Source: Nitrosomonadales bacterium
GTDB lineage: Bacteria > Pseudomonadota > Gammaproteobacteria > Burkholderiales > Methylophilaceae
Direction of reading: 5' to 3'
NCBI GenBank assembly: GCA_024642775.1
Contig: JAHEAL010000006.1
Span: forward strand, 39,285-97,832
Length of the DNA: 58,548 bases
The position numbers and the translations under genes were made by a program. Positions 17,164-26,687 of the stretch are shown piece by piece; within the stretch, counting starts at the first letter, position 1; each line of letters begins with the position of its first letter. The notes under the pieces were generated by a model, which was not told where the DNA came from, searched no databases, and saw nothing but the letters and a program-made list of their open reading frames with translations.

Positions 17164-18025
17164 GCAAATCTTCTTTGTTAATCATAAAAATATAATCAGA
17201 GCTCGATCCTGTATCTACCCACCATATATTTAGGTCTTTAAAAACTTCATCAACTCTATCCCTGTTATGTCCAATTTCAATGAATATTTTACCGCCATCA
17301 TTAAGGTAGCTCTTTGATTCGGTGATAATTTTTCTGGTTAAATCTAAACCATCTTCCCCACTTGCGAGGGCAAGTTTTGGTTCTTTTTGATACTCAGCAG
17401 GAAGATCTTGCATAGATTTAGCATTCACATATGGTGGGTTGGTAAGAATTAAATCATACTTTTTATTTTTAATATTAGAAAATAAATCTGTATGTATCGC
17501 TGTAACCTTTTGCTCTAGGTTGTATTTTTTTATATTAATTTTAGCAACAGCTATGGCTGAATCAGAAATATCTGCAACATCTACCTGAATATTTTTATAG
17601 TTGAGGCTCATCAAGATTCCAAGGCATCCTGACCCACAACATAAATCTAAAACTGATTCTGTTCTGGTTATAGACTCGATCCAAGGATAAAAATCTTCAT
17701 CAATTAGATCTGCTATTATAGACCGGGGAATAATGACTCTTTCATCAACATAAAAATTATAACCCTTAAGCCATGCCTCCTTAAGGATATAAGCTAGTGG
17801 AATTTTTTGATTTATTCTTATAGATTTAAGTTGATCAATTTTTTTAATATCAGCGTCTGTAATGACTCGTTCAAGGTCTGAGTTGATAGAAGAGAAAGGA
17901 ATATTCAATGTGCTTGATACAAGCCATACTGCTTCATCGAATGCGTTAAAAGTACCGTGACCAAAAAAAATGTCAGAGTTTTCAAAATCCATTGAAATTC
18001 GATCAATTAAGGCTCTTAGTCTCAA
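17156..18025 (-). CDS. prmB: ribosomal protein L3 glutamine methyltransferase
   Basis: The 289-residue HemK-family methyltransferase has the SAM-binding motif VLDLCCGSGCLGI and the catalytic NPPYV. The N-terminal helical domain (FFGHGTFNAFDEAVWLV) matches PrmB rather than PrmC. It methylates a glutamine in L3. It starts at the base next to the dapE end, making it the last gene of the xseA-to-prmB run. Its 3' end overlaps rluB on the other strand. Confidence 0.92.
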   Translation of the reverse strand: MRLRALIDRISMDFENSDIFFGHGTFNAFDEAVWLVSSTLNIPFSSINSDLERVITDADIKKIDQLKSIRINQKIPLAYILKEAWLKGYNFYVDERVIIPRSIIADLIDEDFYPWIESITRTESVLDLCCGSGCLGILMSLNYKNIQVDVADISDSAIAVAKINIKKYNLEQKVTAIHTDLFSNIKNKKYDLILTNPPYVNAKSMQDLPAEYQKEPKLALASGEDGLDLTRKIITESKSYLNDGGKIFIEIGHNRDRVDEVFKDLNIWWVDTGSSSDYIFMINKEDLPN

Positions 18026-19168
18026 TTAAATCTCGTCGCTATGGGCCAGTAAATTTTTTAAAGTTAATTTGTAAATATCTTTTAACTGGGCAATATTGTT
18101 TATATTAACGTGCTCATTAATTTTATGGATTGATTCATTAATGGGTCCAAATTCAACAACTTGTTTACAAATTTTTGCAATAAATCTTCCATCAGAAGTT
18201 CCGCCAGTAGTTGAAACTTCGGGGGTAATGCCAATAACACTCTCGATTGACTGTGAGAGGACTTCAGTTAAAAAACCTTTTTCAGTTAAATATGGCTCAC
18301 TAGGGATGTCCCAATGTATTTCATAATCCTCAGCATGTTTTTTTACAACATTGGTTACATCCTCTTTTAGCTGATGAGGAGTGCATTCAGTTGAATGTCG
18401 AAAATTAAATTTTACTTCAACTTGTCCAGGGACAACATTAGTTGCACCTGTGCCACCATTAATATTTGATACTTGCCATGAGGTTTTGGGAAAGTACTTA
18501 TTTCCTTCATCCCAGGATATTTTTTTTATTTCATCAATAATTGATGAAACTCGATGGATTGGGTTATCAATTAGATGAGGGTATGCAATATGCCCTTGGA
18601 TCCCTTTAACAACGAGTGTTGCAGATAGTGAGCCACGTCTTCCATTTTTTATGGTGTCACCAAAGGTAGTAGCACTTGTCGGTTCTCCCACGATACAAAA
18701 ATCGACTTCTTGTTCATTGTGAAGAAAATTTTCAACGATTTTTTTCGTTCCATCGGTAGCTACTCCCTCCTCATCTGATGTAATAAATAATCCAATAGAC
18801 CCATCATGATCATTATTCTCATCAAGAAATTCTTGAATAGCTACTATAAAACAAGCAAGTGATGCTTTCATATCTGCTGAACCACGCCCGAACAACTCAC
18901 CATCTTTTTCTGTTGCTTTAAAGGGCTCTGAATTCCATTTTTCAATCGGCCCGGTTGGAACAACATCAGTATGTCCGGCAAAAATTACAAGTGGAGAGGC
19001 ATTGCCTTTTTTAGCATAAAGGTTTGATACACCATTGCTATCAAATTTATGAAATTCAAAACCATAGTCTTTTAGCTCTTCAATAAATATTGACTGACAA
19101 CCATTATCGTTTGGTGTGATGGATTCAATTTCAATTAATTTTTTAGCTAAATTAAGGGACTTATTCAT
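18026..19168 (-). CDS. dapE: succinyl-diaminopimelate desuccinylase
   Basis: DapE hydrolyses N-succinyl-LL-diaminopimelate in lysine and peptidoglycan synthesis. It is a dinuclear zinc M20 enzyme with FAGHTDVVPTG, GRGSADMKAS, SDEEG and GGTSDGRFI. The ATG at 19168 gives 380 residues and a GAAAGAG sequence lies upstream. The open frame extends to 19198, but that start would overlap the arsC-like gene by 38 nt and add a non-conserved tail. dapD lies two genes upstream. Confidence 0.94.
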   Translation of the reverse strand: MNKSLNLAKKLIEIESITPNDNGCQSIFIEELKDYGFEFHKFDSNGVSNLYAKKGNASPLVIFAGHTDVVPTGPIEKWNSEPFKATEKDGELFGRGSADMKASLACFIVAIQEFLDENNDHDGSIGLFITSDEEGVATDGTKKIVENFLHNEQEVDFCIVGEPTSATTFGDTIKNGRRGSLSATLVVKGIQGHIAYPHLIDNPIHRVSSIIDEIKKISWDEGNKYFPKTSWQVSNINGGTGATNVVPGQVEVKFNFRHSTECTPHQLKEDVTNVVKKHAEDYEIHWDIPSEPYLTEKGFLTEVLSQSIESVIGITPEVSTTGGTSDGRFIAKICKQVVEFGPINESIHKINEHVNINNIAQLKDIYKLTLKNLLAHSDEI

Positions 19169-19523
19169 TAAACTCTTTCTTGTAAAGTGCTTCATCAAAC
19201 CCTAGTAACTTAACCAAACCATTTTCAGTTAAGACTGGTCTTTTCATAACAGAAGGTTTTTTTAATATAATTTCGATGATACCAGACTCACTATTGATAA
19301 GTAGTTTTTCCTCTTCTGAGAAACTTCTCCAAGTAATCCCTCTTTGATTAATAAACATAATACTTTCGAGTGGCTTCGGTAAATTTTTAAACCAAGAATT
19401 AATCTGGTTAGATGAAAGATTTTTCTTTACATCAACAAAATCAAATTCAATATTTTTTTCCTCAAGCCACTTGATAGCCTTGGATACGGTATTGCAATTT
19501 TTTATTCCAAAGAGCTGATACAA
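19161..19523 (-). CDS. ArsC/Spx-family protein (YffB-like)
   Basis: This 120-residue thioredoxin-fold protein begins MYQLFGIKNCNTV with a single N-terminal cysteine at position 10, as in YffB. Later it has RPVLTENG, the arsenate-reductase-family loop. A true arsenate reductase role is not supported: YffB-type proteins sit next to dapE in many proteobacteria and have no established substrate. It follows dapD directly. Confidence 0.88.
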   Translation of the reverse strand: MYQLFGIKNCNTVSKAIKWLEEKNIEFDFVDVKKNLSSNQINSWFKNLPKPLESIMFINQRGITWRSFSEEEKLLINSESGIIEIILKKPSVMKRPVLTENGLVKLLGFDEALYKKEFNE

Positions 19524-20351
19524 TTAAACACCTCTTAAAAGCTCATTGATTCCAACCTTTCCTAATGTCTTTTCATCAACTTTTTTTACAATAACAGCAC
19601 AATATAAACTGTACAAACCATCTTTAGATGGAAGATTCCCGGATACTACCACTGAGCCTTTAGGTATTCGGCCGTAAGTAACTTCTCCAGTTTCTCGATC
19701 ATAAATCTTGGTGGATTGGCCAATATATACTCCCATTGAAATTACCACATTATCTTCAACAACCACACCTTCAACAACTTCACTTCTGGCTCCTATAAAG
19801 CAATTATCTCCAATAATTGTAGGCCCTGCTTGAATTGGCTCAAGAACACCGCCAATACCAACACCTCCTGAAAGGTGAACATTTTTTCCAATTTGCGCAC
19901 ATGATCCCACAGTTGCCCATGTATCAACCATTGTGCCCTCGCCAACATACGCTCCAATATTTACATATGAAGGCATTAAAACGGCATTTTTACCAATAAA
20001 GCTTCCGTGTCTTGCAACGGCATTCGGAACAACTCGAAAACCACCTTCTTTAAAGTCTTGCTCTGAATAATTTCTGAATTTAGAATCGACCTTGTCAAAG
20101 TAGTTTGTTGATCCACCCTCCATCAGCTCATTATCTTTAAGTCTAAATGATAATAAAACTGCTTTTTTAATCCATTGGTGTGTTTCCCATTCTTGGGAAT
20201 TATTAATTCTTGAGGCTACTCTTAATTCTCCAGTATTTAATTTATTTAGTACTTCTGATACAGACTCAACTACCTCTTTAGGTGCATTGGATGGGTTAAT
20301 ATTGGCTCTGTCCTCAAAACTCTGTTCAATTATTTCTTGTAAGTTGATCAT
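19524..20351 (-). CDS. dapD: tetrahydrodipicolinate N-succinyltransferase
   Basis: DapD succinylates tetrahydrodipicolinate, two steps before DapE. The 275-residue protein has an N-terminal helical domain and a left-handed beta-helix of hexapeptide repeats ([35 protein letters not shown]). An AAGGT sequence precedes the ATG. The 52-bp gap before it holds a weak AGGT/ACCT hairpin with a T-run, which may be a leaky terminator of the M48 gene. Confidence 0.97.
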   Translation of the reverse strand: MINLQEIIEQSFEDRANINPSNAPKEVVESVSEVLNKLNTGELRVASRINNSQEWETHQWIKKAVLLSFRLKDNELMEGGSTNYFDKVDSKFRNYSEQDFKEGGFRVVPNAVARHGSFIGKNAVLMPSYVNIGAYVGEGTMVDTWATVGSCAQIGKNVHLSGGVGIGGVLEPIQAGPTIIGDNCFIGARSEVVEGVVVEDNVVISMGVYIGQSTKIYDRETGEVTYGRIPKGSVVVSGNLPSKDGLYSLYCAVIVKKVDEKTLGKVGINELLRGV

Positions 20352-20403
20352 TGATTACCTTGTGCTTAATTAAAAAGGTTTATTCTACCTAAAAAATTTG
20401 CAA

Positions 20404-21228
20404 TCATGGATTAAAGCGAGCTTTATTTTCCTCATAAAGATACATAATTTTCTCTGCATGAACTTTTAAGTCATTGATACGACTGTCATTGGAGGGGTGC
20501 GTACTTAATATCTCAGGTGGCTCAGAGCTGTTTAATTCATCCATTTTTCTCCACAAGCTAACCGCCGCGAGAGGGTTGTATCCTGAACGAGCTGAGAGTT
20601 CTAAACCAATTTTATCTGCCTCTCGTTCTTGTTCACGGCTATTAGGTAAGGCAAAAAATAAAGTAGTTCCAAGCGCAACACCTTGAATCGCTGCATTTTG
20701 AAGTTGACGGTTATTTGTTGAATCGCTGATATAGATTGCAAACCCCAAGATGCCTAGTTGTTGCACGAGAGCAGTAGACATTCTTTCTCTTCCATGCTCC
20801 CTAAGTGCGTGTGCTATTTCATGCCCAATAACTGCAGCAATTTCATCATTAGTTTTAGCAGCCTTGTCTAACAATCCAGTGAAGACCATTATTTTTCCTC
20901 CAGGCATGCAATAGGCGTTTATTTGATCGCTAGTTTGCAGATTAATTTCCCAATTCCATTTTGCAGCATCTGGTCTAAAATATCTCACTTCATCAATCAA
21001 GCGGTAACTGATTTTTCGAATCTCATTGAGCATAAATACGTCTTGATTTAATTGATTGCTTTCTTGAGCCTTTTGTTTTGCCTCTTGATAACCTTGATTT
21101 GCCATTGATAGAGCCATAAACTCAGGCAACAAAACAAACTGTTTTCTTGTCACTTCAGAATCAGTTTTTAGCGTGGTAGTGGTGCATGAAGAAATAAGGA
21201 TGAAAAAAAAGATTAGGATTTTATTCAT
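20404..21228 (-). CDS. M48 family metalloprotease, lipoprotein
   Basis: The 274-residue protein has a lipoprotein-type signal (FFILISSC), so the mature N-terminus would be a lipidated Cys near residue 15. The zinc motif is HEIAHALREH, with a third ligand in EREADKIGLE. It resembles the Oma1/LoiP/YcaL periplasmic quality-control proteases. The natural substrate is unknown. It follows kup after 6 nt. Confidence 0.9.
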   Translation of the reverse strand: MNKILIFFFILISSCTTTTLKTDSEVTRKQFVLLPEFMALSMANQGYQEAKQKAQESNQLNQDVFMLNEIRKISYRLIDEVRYFRPDAAKWNWEINLQTSDQINAYCMPGGKIMVFTGLLDKAAKTNDEIAAVIGHEIAHALREHGRERMSTALVQQLGILGFAIYISDSTNNRQLQNAAIQGVALGTTLFFALPNSREQEREADKIGLELSARSGYNPLAAVSLWRKMDELNSSEPPEILSTHPSNDSRINDLKVHAEKIMYLYEENKARFNP

Positions 21229-21234
21229 GATTAT

Positions 21235-23112
21235 TTAAAAATTATTCTGACTCCCGAGCTCTACAACACGATTCACTGGTAATTTAAATTGATTTGTAAT
21301 TTCTTCGGCGCTGTTAAAAAGAAATGAAAAGATTCTTTTTCTAATAACACTCATACTTTCATCGGCTTTAATAACCAAACTCTCCTTGCCAATAAAATAT
21401 GATGTATTCATGATGTCAAAATTCAAACCTTTTTCAGTTGATCTTGATAATTCCCGAGGGATATTTGGTTCATCACTAAATCCATAATTAATGGTTGCGC
21501 GATAAAAATTGTTAGGTAATTTTTTAATTTCTAGCATTTTCTTATTTTTGGCGTGAGGAATATCTAGAAATTTAACTGTTAGGATCACGACTTTTTCATG
21601 AATTACTTTATTATGTTTTATATTATGAAGCAGGGCATGTGGGACTCCTTCTGCATTGGGCGTCATAAAAACAGAAATTCCTTTAACTCGGGCTATAGTG
21701 TTTCTTTTAAATCCTTTTATAAAATCATCTATATGCATAGACTCTTTTTTAAGTTTGGCATAAAGCAAGCTCCTGCCCCTGCTCCATGTGGTCATTAAAA
21801 TTAAAATAATTATTCCAACGACTAGCGGGAACCAACCACCATTAGGAATTTTAATAATATTGGCTGAGAAGAAGACCAAGTCAATGATCAAAAATATTGC
21901 AAATATGATTAATGTTTTTGTCCATGACTTCCAGATATCAGCAAAAACAATGATGGAGAGTATACTGGCAATCACCATATCCATTGTGATAGCTACTCCA
22001 TAGGCTGATGCAAGATTAGAGGATCTCTGAAAAATAAGAACAACAGCAATAACTCCACACATCAATAAAAAATTTACTCTTGGTAAGTAGATTTGTCCCT
22101 CCTGGTCTTCGGAAGTGTGATCTACTCTCATTCTTGGTATGAAACCTAGTTGTAATGCTTGGCGTGATACAGAAAATGCCCCGGTTATACAAGCTTGTGA
22201 TGCAATAATAGTTGCTACAGTTGCCAGTATGATCAATGGAATAGTAAACCACTCAGGTGACATTAAATAAAATGGATTGGATATATTTTCTGCATTCTGA
22301 AGAATTAAAGCACCTTGTCCAAAATAGTTCAGCGTGAGGGAAGGAAAAACAAAGCTAAACCATGTTATTCGAATTGGTGCTCTGCCAAAGTGTCCCATGT
22401 CTGCGTAGAGTGATTCCGCTCCAGTAACGCATAATATAATCGCTCCCATGGTAATGAATGCAATACCAAAATTATTATTAAGGTACTGATAGGCATAATA
22501 TGGGTTGAGTGCTTTTAATACCATCGGTTCATTAATAATATTGATGACTCCAAGCACGGCAAGAGTTGAAAACCAAATCATCATGACTGGGCCAAAAAGA
22601 AAGCCAACAGAAGCTGTACCTTTGCTTTGAAACCAGAATAAAAAGAAGATGATCCCAAGAGTTATAGGTATAACAAAGTGATGAAAACCAGGTAGCGCAA
22701 TCTCAATTCCTTCGACCGCAGAAAGTACAGATATGGCTGGTGTAATCATTCCATCCGCATAGAACATACAGGCACCTACTATCCCTACTAAGCCAACCAA
22801 AAATCTTTTTCTTTTTGTTTTAGCATTTCTTAAAGATAGAGCTAATAATGCCATAATTCCACCTTCCCCATTATTATTTGCTCGCATAATAAAAGTTATA
22901 TACTTTACCGACACTACTGCGATTAATGACCAAAAAATCATTGATAACACGCCAAGCATATTGAGAATATTTAGCTCAAGGATGTTGTTTCCAATAGAAA
23001 AAATTTCACGAATCGAATAGAGAGGGCTGGTTCCTATATCACCAAATACAACCCCTAGCGCACCCAGCGATAAGGCCGCTGTTTGTTTTTTTGTTTGATT
23101 ATCAGTATTCAA
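21235..23112 (-). CDS. kup: Kup-type potassium uptake protein
   Basis: This 625-residue KUP/HAK transporter couples K+ uptake to protons. Conserved family segments are GVVFGDIGTSPLYSI, NNGEGGIMAL and the GAESLYADMGHFG region, with about 12 membrane segments followed by a cytoplasmic C-terminal domain. It follows xseA after 1 nt. No KdpDE-like or other regulator lies nearby. Confidence 0.96.
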   Translation of the reverse strand: MNTDNQTKKQTAALSLGALGVVFGDIGTSPLYSIREIFSIGNNILELNILNMLGVLSMIFWSLIAVVSVKYITFIMRANNNGEGGIMALLALSLRNAKTKRKRFLVGLVGIVGACMFYADGMITPAISVLSAVEGIEIALPGFHHFVIPITLGIIFFLFWFQSKGTASVGFLFGPVMMIWFSTLAVLGVINIINEPMVLKALNPYYAYQYLNNNFGIAFITMGAIILCVTGAESLYADMGHFGRAPIRITWFSFVFPSLTLNYFGQGALILQNAENISNPFYLMSPEWFTIPLIILATVATIIASQACITGAFSVSRQALQLGFIPRMRVDHTSEDQEGQIYLPRVNFLLMCGVIAVVLIFQRSSNLASAYGVAITMDMVIASILSIIVFADIWKSWTKTLIIFAIFLIIDLVFFSANIIKIPNGGWFPLVVGIIILILMTTWSRGRSLLYAKLKKESMHIDDFIKGFKRNTIARVKGISVFMTPNAEGVPHALLHNIKHNKVIHEKVVILTVKFLDIPHAKNKKMLEIKKLPNNFYRATINYGFSDEPNIPRELSRSTEKGLNFDIMNTSYFIGKESLVIKADESMSVIRKRIFSFLFNSAEEITNQFKLPVNRVVELGSQNNF

Positions 23113-23113
23113 A

Positions 23114-24433
23114 TTATTTTTTTGCCTTCACAATTGCAGAAATGCTTCCTTCATGGAGTCTTAAGAGTAATGTTTCATTAAGGTTAGCTTCATCAGAATT
23201 AGAAATTATTTTATCGTTATTATAAACAATAGAATAACCCTTAGCCATTATATTATTTGGATTCAATATCTCTAATTTCTCTCCACAAAAATTAATTTTT
23301 TGTTGGTCAGCGGCAATTTTTTTATTGATTTTTAATGATAAGGTTTTTTTATGTTTGCATAACTGCGAACTAATATCTCTTAATTTTGATGTTGGAGGCG
23401 TAATGATTTTTTTATAAAAAGTTAATTGTTTGGTGTGAGATGAAAATAATTGAGATATTTTTGATTCGAGGTTGATAGAAAATGTTTTTAGTTGTTTTTG
23501 AAGTATCTCAAGTTTTTTGGTGGGTGAAACCAATCTCTTTTCTAAGTAATCAATCTTTTGGAAGCTATTCTTTAAGCTAAAACTTATGCTTTTATTGAGC
23601 TTTTCTTTGTAATAAGCAATATATTCTTCTACTTTAGTAGTTTTTTCTATAATACTGGTCGCAGCCGATGTAGGAGTTGGTGCTCGAAAGTCCGATACAA
23701 AGTCCGTAAGCGTAAAATCAGTTTCATGACCAACACCTGAAATTATTGGTATCTTTGAATGAGCGATGGCGTAAATAAGTGATTCGTCGTTAAATGACCA
23801 TAGATCCTCAATAGAGCCACCCCCCCTGCATAGGATTAAGACTTGAACATCCATTCTTTCATTAGCAATTTCAATCGCCTTTATAATTTTTTTAGCCGCC
23901 TCCAAACCTTGAACTGCTGTTGGATAAATAAACGTCTGTATGGGGGAATTATTTTTATATAGAGTAGATATAACATCATGAAGTGCTGCACCAGATGGTG
24001 ATGTGATTACTCCAACTCTTGTTGGATACTCAGGTAAGATTTTCTTCCTTGACTCATCAAATAAACCTTGCTTTTCTAGCTTCATTTTTAATTCGAGGAA
24101 TTTTTCAAACAGGTTACCTGCACCTGCCTCTCGAATTTTTTCTATATTGATTTGATAGTCACCCCGCGGCTCATATAAAGATACGCTCCCAAAAGCCTCA
24201 ATACTATCTCCTGCTTTTGGTTTGATTGTGACTGATGAGTTTTGACCCTTAAACATTGTGCATCTTATTTGCGCATTGCTGTCTTTTAAAGTGAAATACC
24301 AATGCCCCGAAGAGGCTTCAACGAAATTTGAAATTTCTCCACTTATCCATAACTTAGGGATTTTAGTTTGTAAAAGATTCTTAACAATTCGATTAACTTC
24401 AGAGACTTTAAGAATCTTTTCTTCATCAATCAT
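23114..24433 (-). CDS. xseA: exodeoxyribonuclease VII large subunit
   Basis: XseA degrades single-stranded DNA with XseB. The 439-residue protein has the N-terminal OB fold (LWISGEISNFVEASSGHWYF) and the nuclease core (RVGVITSPSGAALHD, CRGGGSIEDLWSFNDE, SGVGHETDFTL), then a long coiled-coil region. I prefer the ATG at 24433. An in-frame GTG at 24457 would add eight residues, and neither start has a clear Shine-Dalgarno. xseB is not in the window. Confidence 0.94.
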   Translation of the reverse strand: MIDEEKILKVSEVNRIVKNLLQTKIPKLWISGEISNFVEASSGHWYFTLKDSNAQIRCTMFKGQNSSVTIKPKAGDSIEAFGSVSLYEPRGDYQINIEKIREAGAGNLFEKFLELKMKLEKQGLFDESRKKILPEYPTRVGVITSPSGAALHDVISTLYKNNSPIQTFIYPTAVQGLEAAKKIIKAIEIANERMDVQVLILCRGGGSIEDLWSFNDESLIYAIAHSKIPIISGVGHETDFTLTDFVSDFRAPTPTSAATSIIEKTTKVEEYIAYYKEKLNKSISFSLKNSFQKIDYLEKRLVSPTKKLEILQKQLKTFSINLESKISQLFSSHTKQLTFYKKIITPPTSKLRDISSQLCKHKKTLSLKINKKIAADQQKINFCGEKLEILNPNNIMAKGYSIVYNNDKIISNSDEANLNETLLLRLHEGSISAIVKAKK

Positions 24434-24521
24434 TAAATTTTCATTATTTTCAATCACAATTTTTAATAATTGGTCCGTTTATCGTAGAATGGTACTAAAG
24501 TTTACAAGGGTATTTATTATT

Positions 24522-25013
24522 ATGAAACCGATTCATAGCATTAATACTAAATTAAATTTAGGTTTGTTTAGTTTATCATTAGTTGTCCTAAGTGTTTTAA
24601 TACAAGAGCTGTATTCGCTGGAGCCTTGCCCTTTGTGTATTACTCAAAGAGTCATATTTTTGATTTCTGGTGTCACCTTTATTTTTTTACATTTTAGGCC
24701 TGTTAATCGAATTTTTGATTTTATTTTATTAGCAAGTATTAATCTTTCAGGATTAATCTTTGCTTTAAGACATGTGCTTATTCAAAGAAAGATAATCGAA
24801 ATACCTGCTGAGTGTGGAATCGATTTGGATTATATGTTTGATAATTTTCCATTAAAAGAGGCCTTTGAGTTAATTTTTAGGGGAACTGGTGATTGTTCTG
24901 AAATTGATTGGAAGCTTCTAGGTATTTCAATACCAGAGTGGTCAATGATTTGGTTCTTTGTTTTTATTTTGATGATAGTTATTACTTTTAACAGTTCTAG
25001 AAAGAAGTTTTAA
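24522..25013 (+). CDS. dsbB: disulfide bond formation protein B
   Basis: DsbB is the inner-membrane quinone reductase that re-oxidises DsbA. The 163-residue protein has four hydrophobic segments, the periplasmic CPLC pair (Cys36, Cys39) and the second pair Cys98/Cys125. The start at 24522 is supported by family length and an upstream AAGGG. The frame is open back to 24258, but that stretch is antisense to xseA and gives no recognisable protein. dsbA is not in the window. Confidence 0.93.
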   Translation: MKPIHSINTKLNLGLFSLSLVVLSVLIQELYSLEPCPLCITQRVIFLISGVTFIFLHFRPVNRIFDFILLASINLSGLIFALRHVLIQRKIIEIPAECGIDLDYMFDNFPLKEAFELIFRGTGDCSEIDWKLLGISIPEWSMIWFFVFILMIVITFNSSRKKF

Positions 25014-25014
25014 A

Positions 25015-25902
25015 TTGAAATATATTGAAGATTTTGTAGGCAATACTCCACTGGTTAAGCTAAAGCGTCTTCCAGGTGAAAAAAGTGGTAATGTTTTTTT
25101 AAAATTAGAGGGTAACAACCCTGCAGGGTCTGTTAAAGATCGGCCGGCTTTTTCTATGATCAAAAGAGCAGAGTTGAGAGGAGATATTAAACCGGGTGAT
25201 ACCTTAATTGAAGCTACATCAGGCAATACCGGAATTGCCTTGGCTATGGTTGCTGCCATGATGGACTATAGAATTATTTTGGTAATGCCAGAAAATCAAT
25301 CAATTGAAAGGCGACAAACCATGCGAGCATTTGGAGCTAAATTGGTTCTAACAAGCAAAGAGGGGAGTATGGAGTTAGCTCGTGATACTGCGGAAAAACT
25401 TGAACGCGAAGGGAAAGGTATTATTCTTGATCAATTTGCAAATCCTGATAATCCGTTAGCTCATTACGAAGGAACGGGACCTGAAATTTGGCGAGATACT
25501 CAGCAAAAAATTACTCATTTTGTATCAAGCATGGGTACGACAGGAACGATAGTTGGAACATCGAAATTTCTCAAAGAGCAAAATAAATCTATACAAATAA
25601 TTGGAGTACAGCCAGAAGAGGGGTCACAAATTCCTGGAATTCGCAAATGGCCAAAAGATTATTTACCAAAAATATTTAGTGATGAAAATATTGATTTAAT
25701 AAAGTACGTCTCTCAATGTGACGCTGAAGAGACAGCAAGGCAGTTGGCTTCTAATGAAGGAATTTTTTCAGGAGCTTCAACAGGTGGTGCTCTATATGTT
25801 GCTTTAATGATCGCCAAGAGTGACTTGAATGCTAATGTTGTCTCAATTGCATGTGATCGTGGGGATCGTTATTTATCAACTGGTTTATTTCCATCAGCAT
25901 GA
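25015..25902 (+). CDS. cysM: cysteine synthase B
   Basis: CysM is a PLP enzyme making cysteine (or S-sulfocysteine) from O-acetylserine. The 295-residue protein starts KYIEDFVGNTPLVKL and has PLP Lys41 in GSVKDRPAF, the TSGNTGIALA substrate loop and the GTTGTIVG phosphate loop. It begins with TTG, one base after the dsbB stop. Family alignment and an AAGAAG upstream support this start, since no earlier ATG exists. Its partner cysE is about 15 kb away. Confidence 0.95.
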   Translation: MKYIEDFVGNTPLVKLKRLPGEKSGNVFLKLEGNNPAGSVKDRPAFSMIKRAELRGDIKPGDTLIEATSGNTGIALAMVAAMMDYRIILVMPENQSIERRQTMRAFGAKLVLTSKEGSMELARDTAEKLEREGKGIILDQFANPDNPLAHYEGTGPEIWRDTQQKITHFVSSMGTTGTIVGTSKFLKEQNKSIQIIGVQPEEGSQIPGIRKWPKDYLPKIFSDENIDLIKYVSQCDAEETARQLASNEGIFSGASTGGALYVALMIAKSDLNANVVSIACDRGDRYLSTGLFPSA

Positions 25903-26687
25903 TTACCTCCCCGGTACTTGTCTTTGATACTGAAACTATCCCAGATACTCAAGGCCTTAGAAAAACCCTAAAAATTGATGATAAATTTTCTGAAGATGAT
26001 GTAGTTAATATTGCCAAATACTATTATCGTCAACAAAGAGGAACTGATTTTTTTCCACATCAGTTCCAAAAAGTTGTGGCTATTTCCTGTGTGCTTAGAC
26101 ATAGCGAATCACTTGAAATATGGTCTCTTGGCGAAGTTGAGAGTAGCGAGGAAGAGTTATTGAAACGTTTTTTTGATGGTTTAAATCGTTACCTGCCAAC
26201 TATTGTAAGTTGGAACGGTTCCGGTTTTGACCTCCCAGTTTTAAATTATCGGTCAATTTTGTATGGAATTGATACGGGGAGATATTTTGATCAGGGAGAG
26301 CAAAGTAATGACTTTAAGTACAACAATTATTTAAACCGTTACCATACACGACATTTAGATCTTATGGATTTTTTAGCTTTGTTTGGCGGTAGGTCAAATG
26401 CCTCATTAAATCATATAGCAAAGCTTTGTAATTTTCCTGGAAAATTAGATATGGATGGAGGGGCTGTCTATGATAATTTTAAACAAGGAAAAATAGATGA
26501 GATCAGAAATTATTGTGAAACAGATGTTCTAAATACTTACTTGGTGTATTTAAGGTTGGGGTTAATTAGGAATCAATTAACCCTTGAAGAATATTCGCGT
26601 GAAATAGAAATGATAAAGAATAAAATAGATTATATTCAACAAGAACATCTATTAGAATTTAAAAAGGTATGGGAAAGTAATGACTGA
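25899..26687 (+). CDS. PolB-like predicted 3'-5' exonuclease
   Basis: This 262-residue DEDDy-type nuclease domain stands alone, without a polymerase. Exo I is FDTETIPD, Exo II lies in SWNGSGFDLPVL, and Exo III in YCETDVLNTYL with the tyrosine. It corresponds to the family annotated as 3'-5' exonuclease of PolB-like proteins. The substrate is unknown; the neighbouring RNA methyltransferase suggests but does not show an RNA role. It overlaps cysM by 4 nt and rlmD by 8 nt. Confidence 0.88.
   Translation: MITSPVLVFDTETIPDTQGLRKTLKIDDKFSEDDVVNIAKYYYRQQRGTDFFPHQFQKVVAISCVLRHSESLEIWSLGEVESSEEELLKRFFDGLNRYLPTIVSWNGSGFDLPVLNYRSILYGIDTGRYFDQGEQSNDFKYNNYLNRYHTRHLDLMDFLALFGGRSNASLNHIAKLCNFPGKLDMDGGAVYDNFKQGKIDEIRNYCETDVLNTYLVYLRLGLIRNQLTLEEYSREIEMIKNKIDYIQQEHLLEFKKVWESND

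Noticed and set aside
19161-19523. Arsenic resistance gene
   Set aside because: The protein has the YffB form and sits between dapD and dapE; no arsenic genes are nearby.
24258-24521. Long N-terminal extension of dsbB
   Set aside because: It is antisense to the conserved start of xseA, and DsbB family length fits the ATG at 24522.
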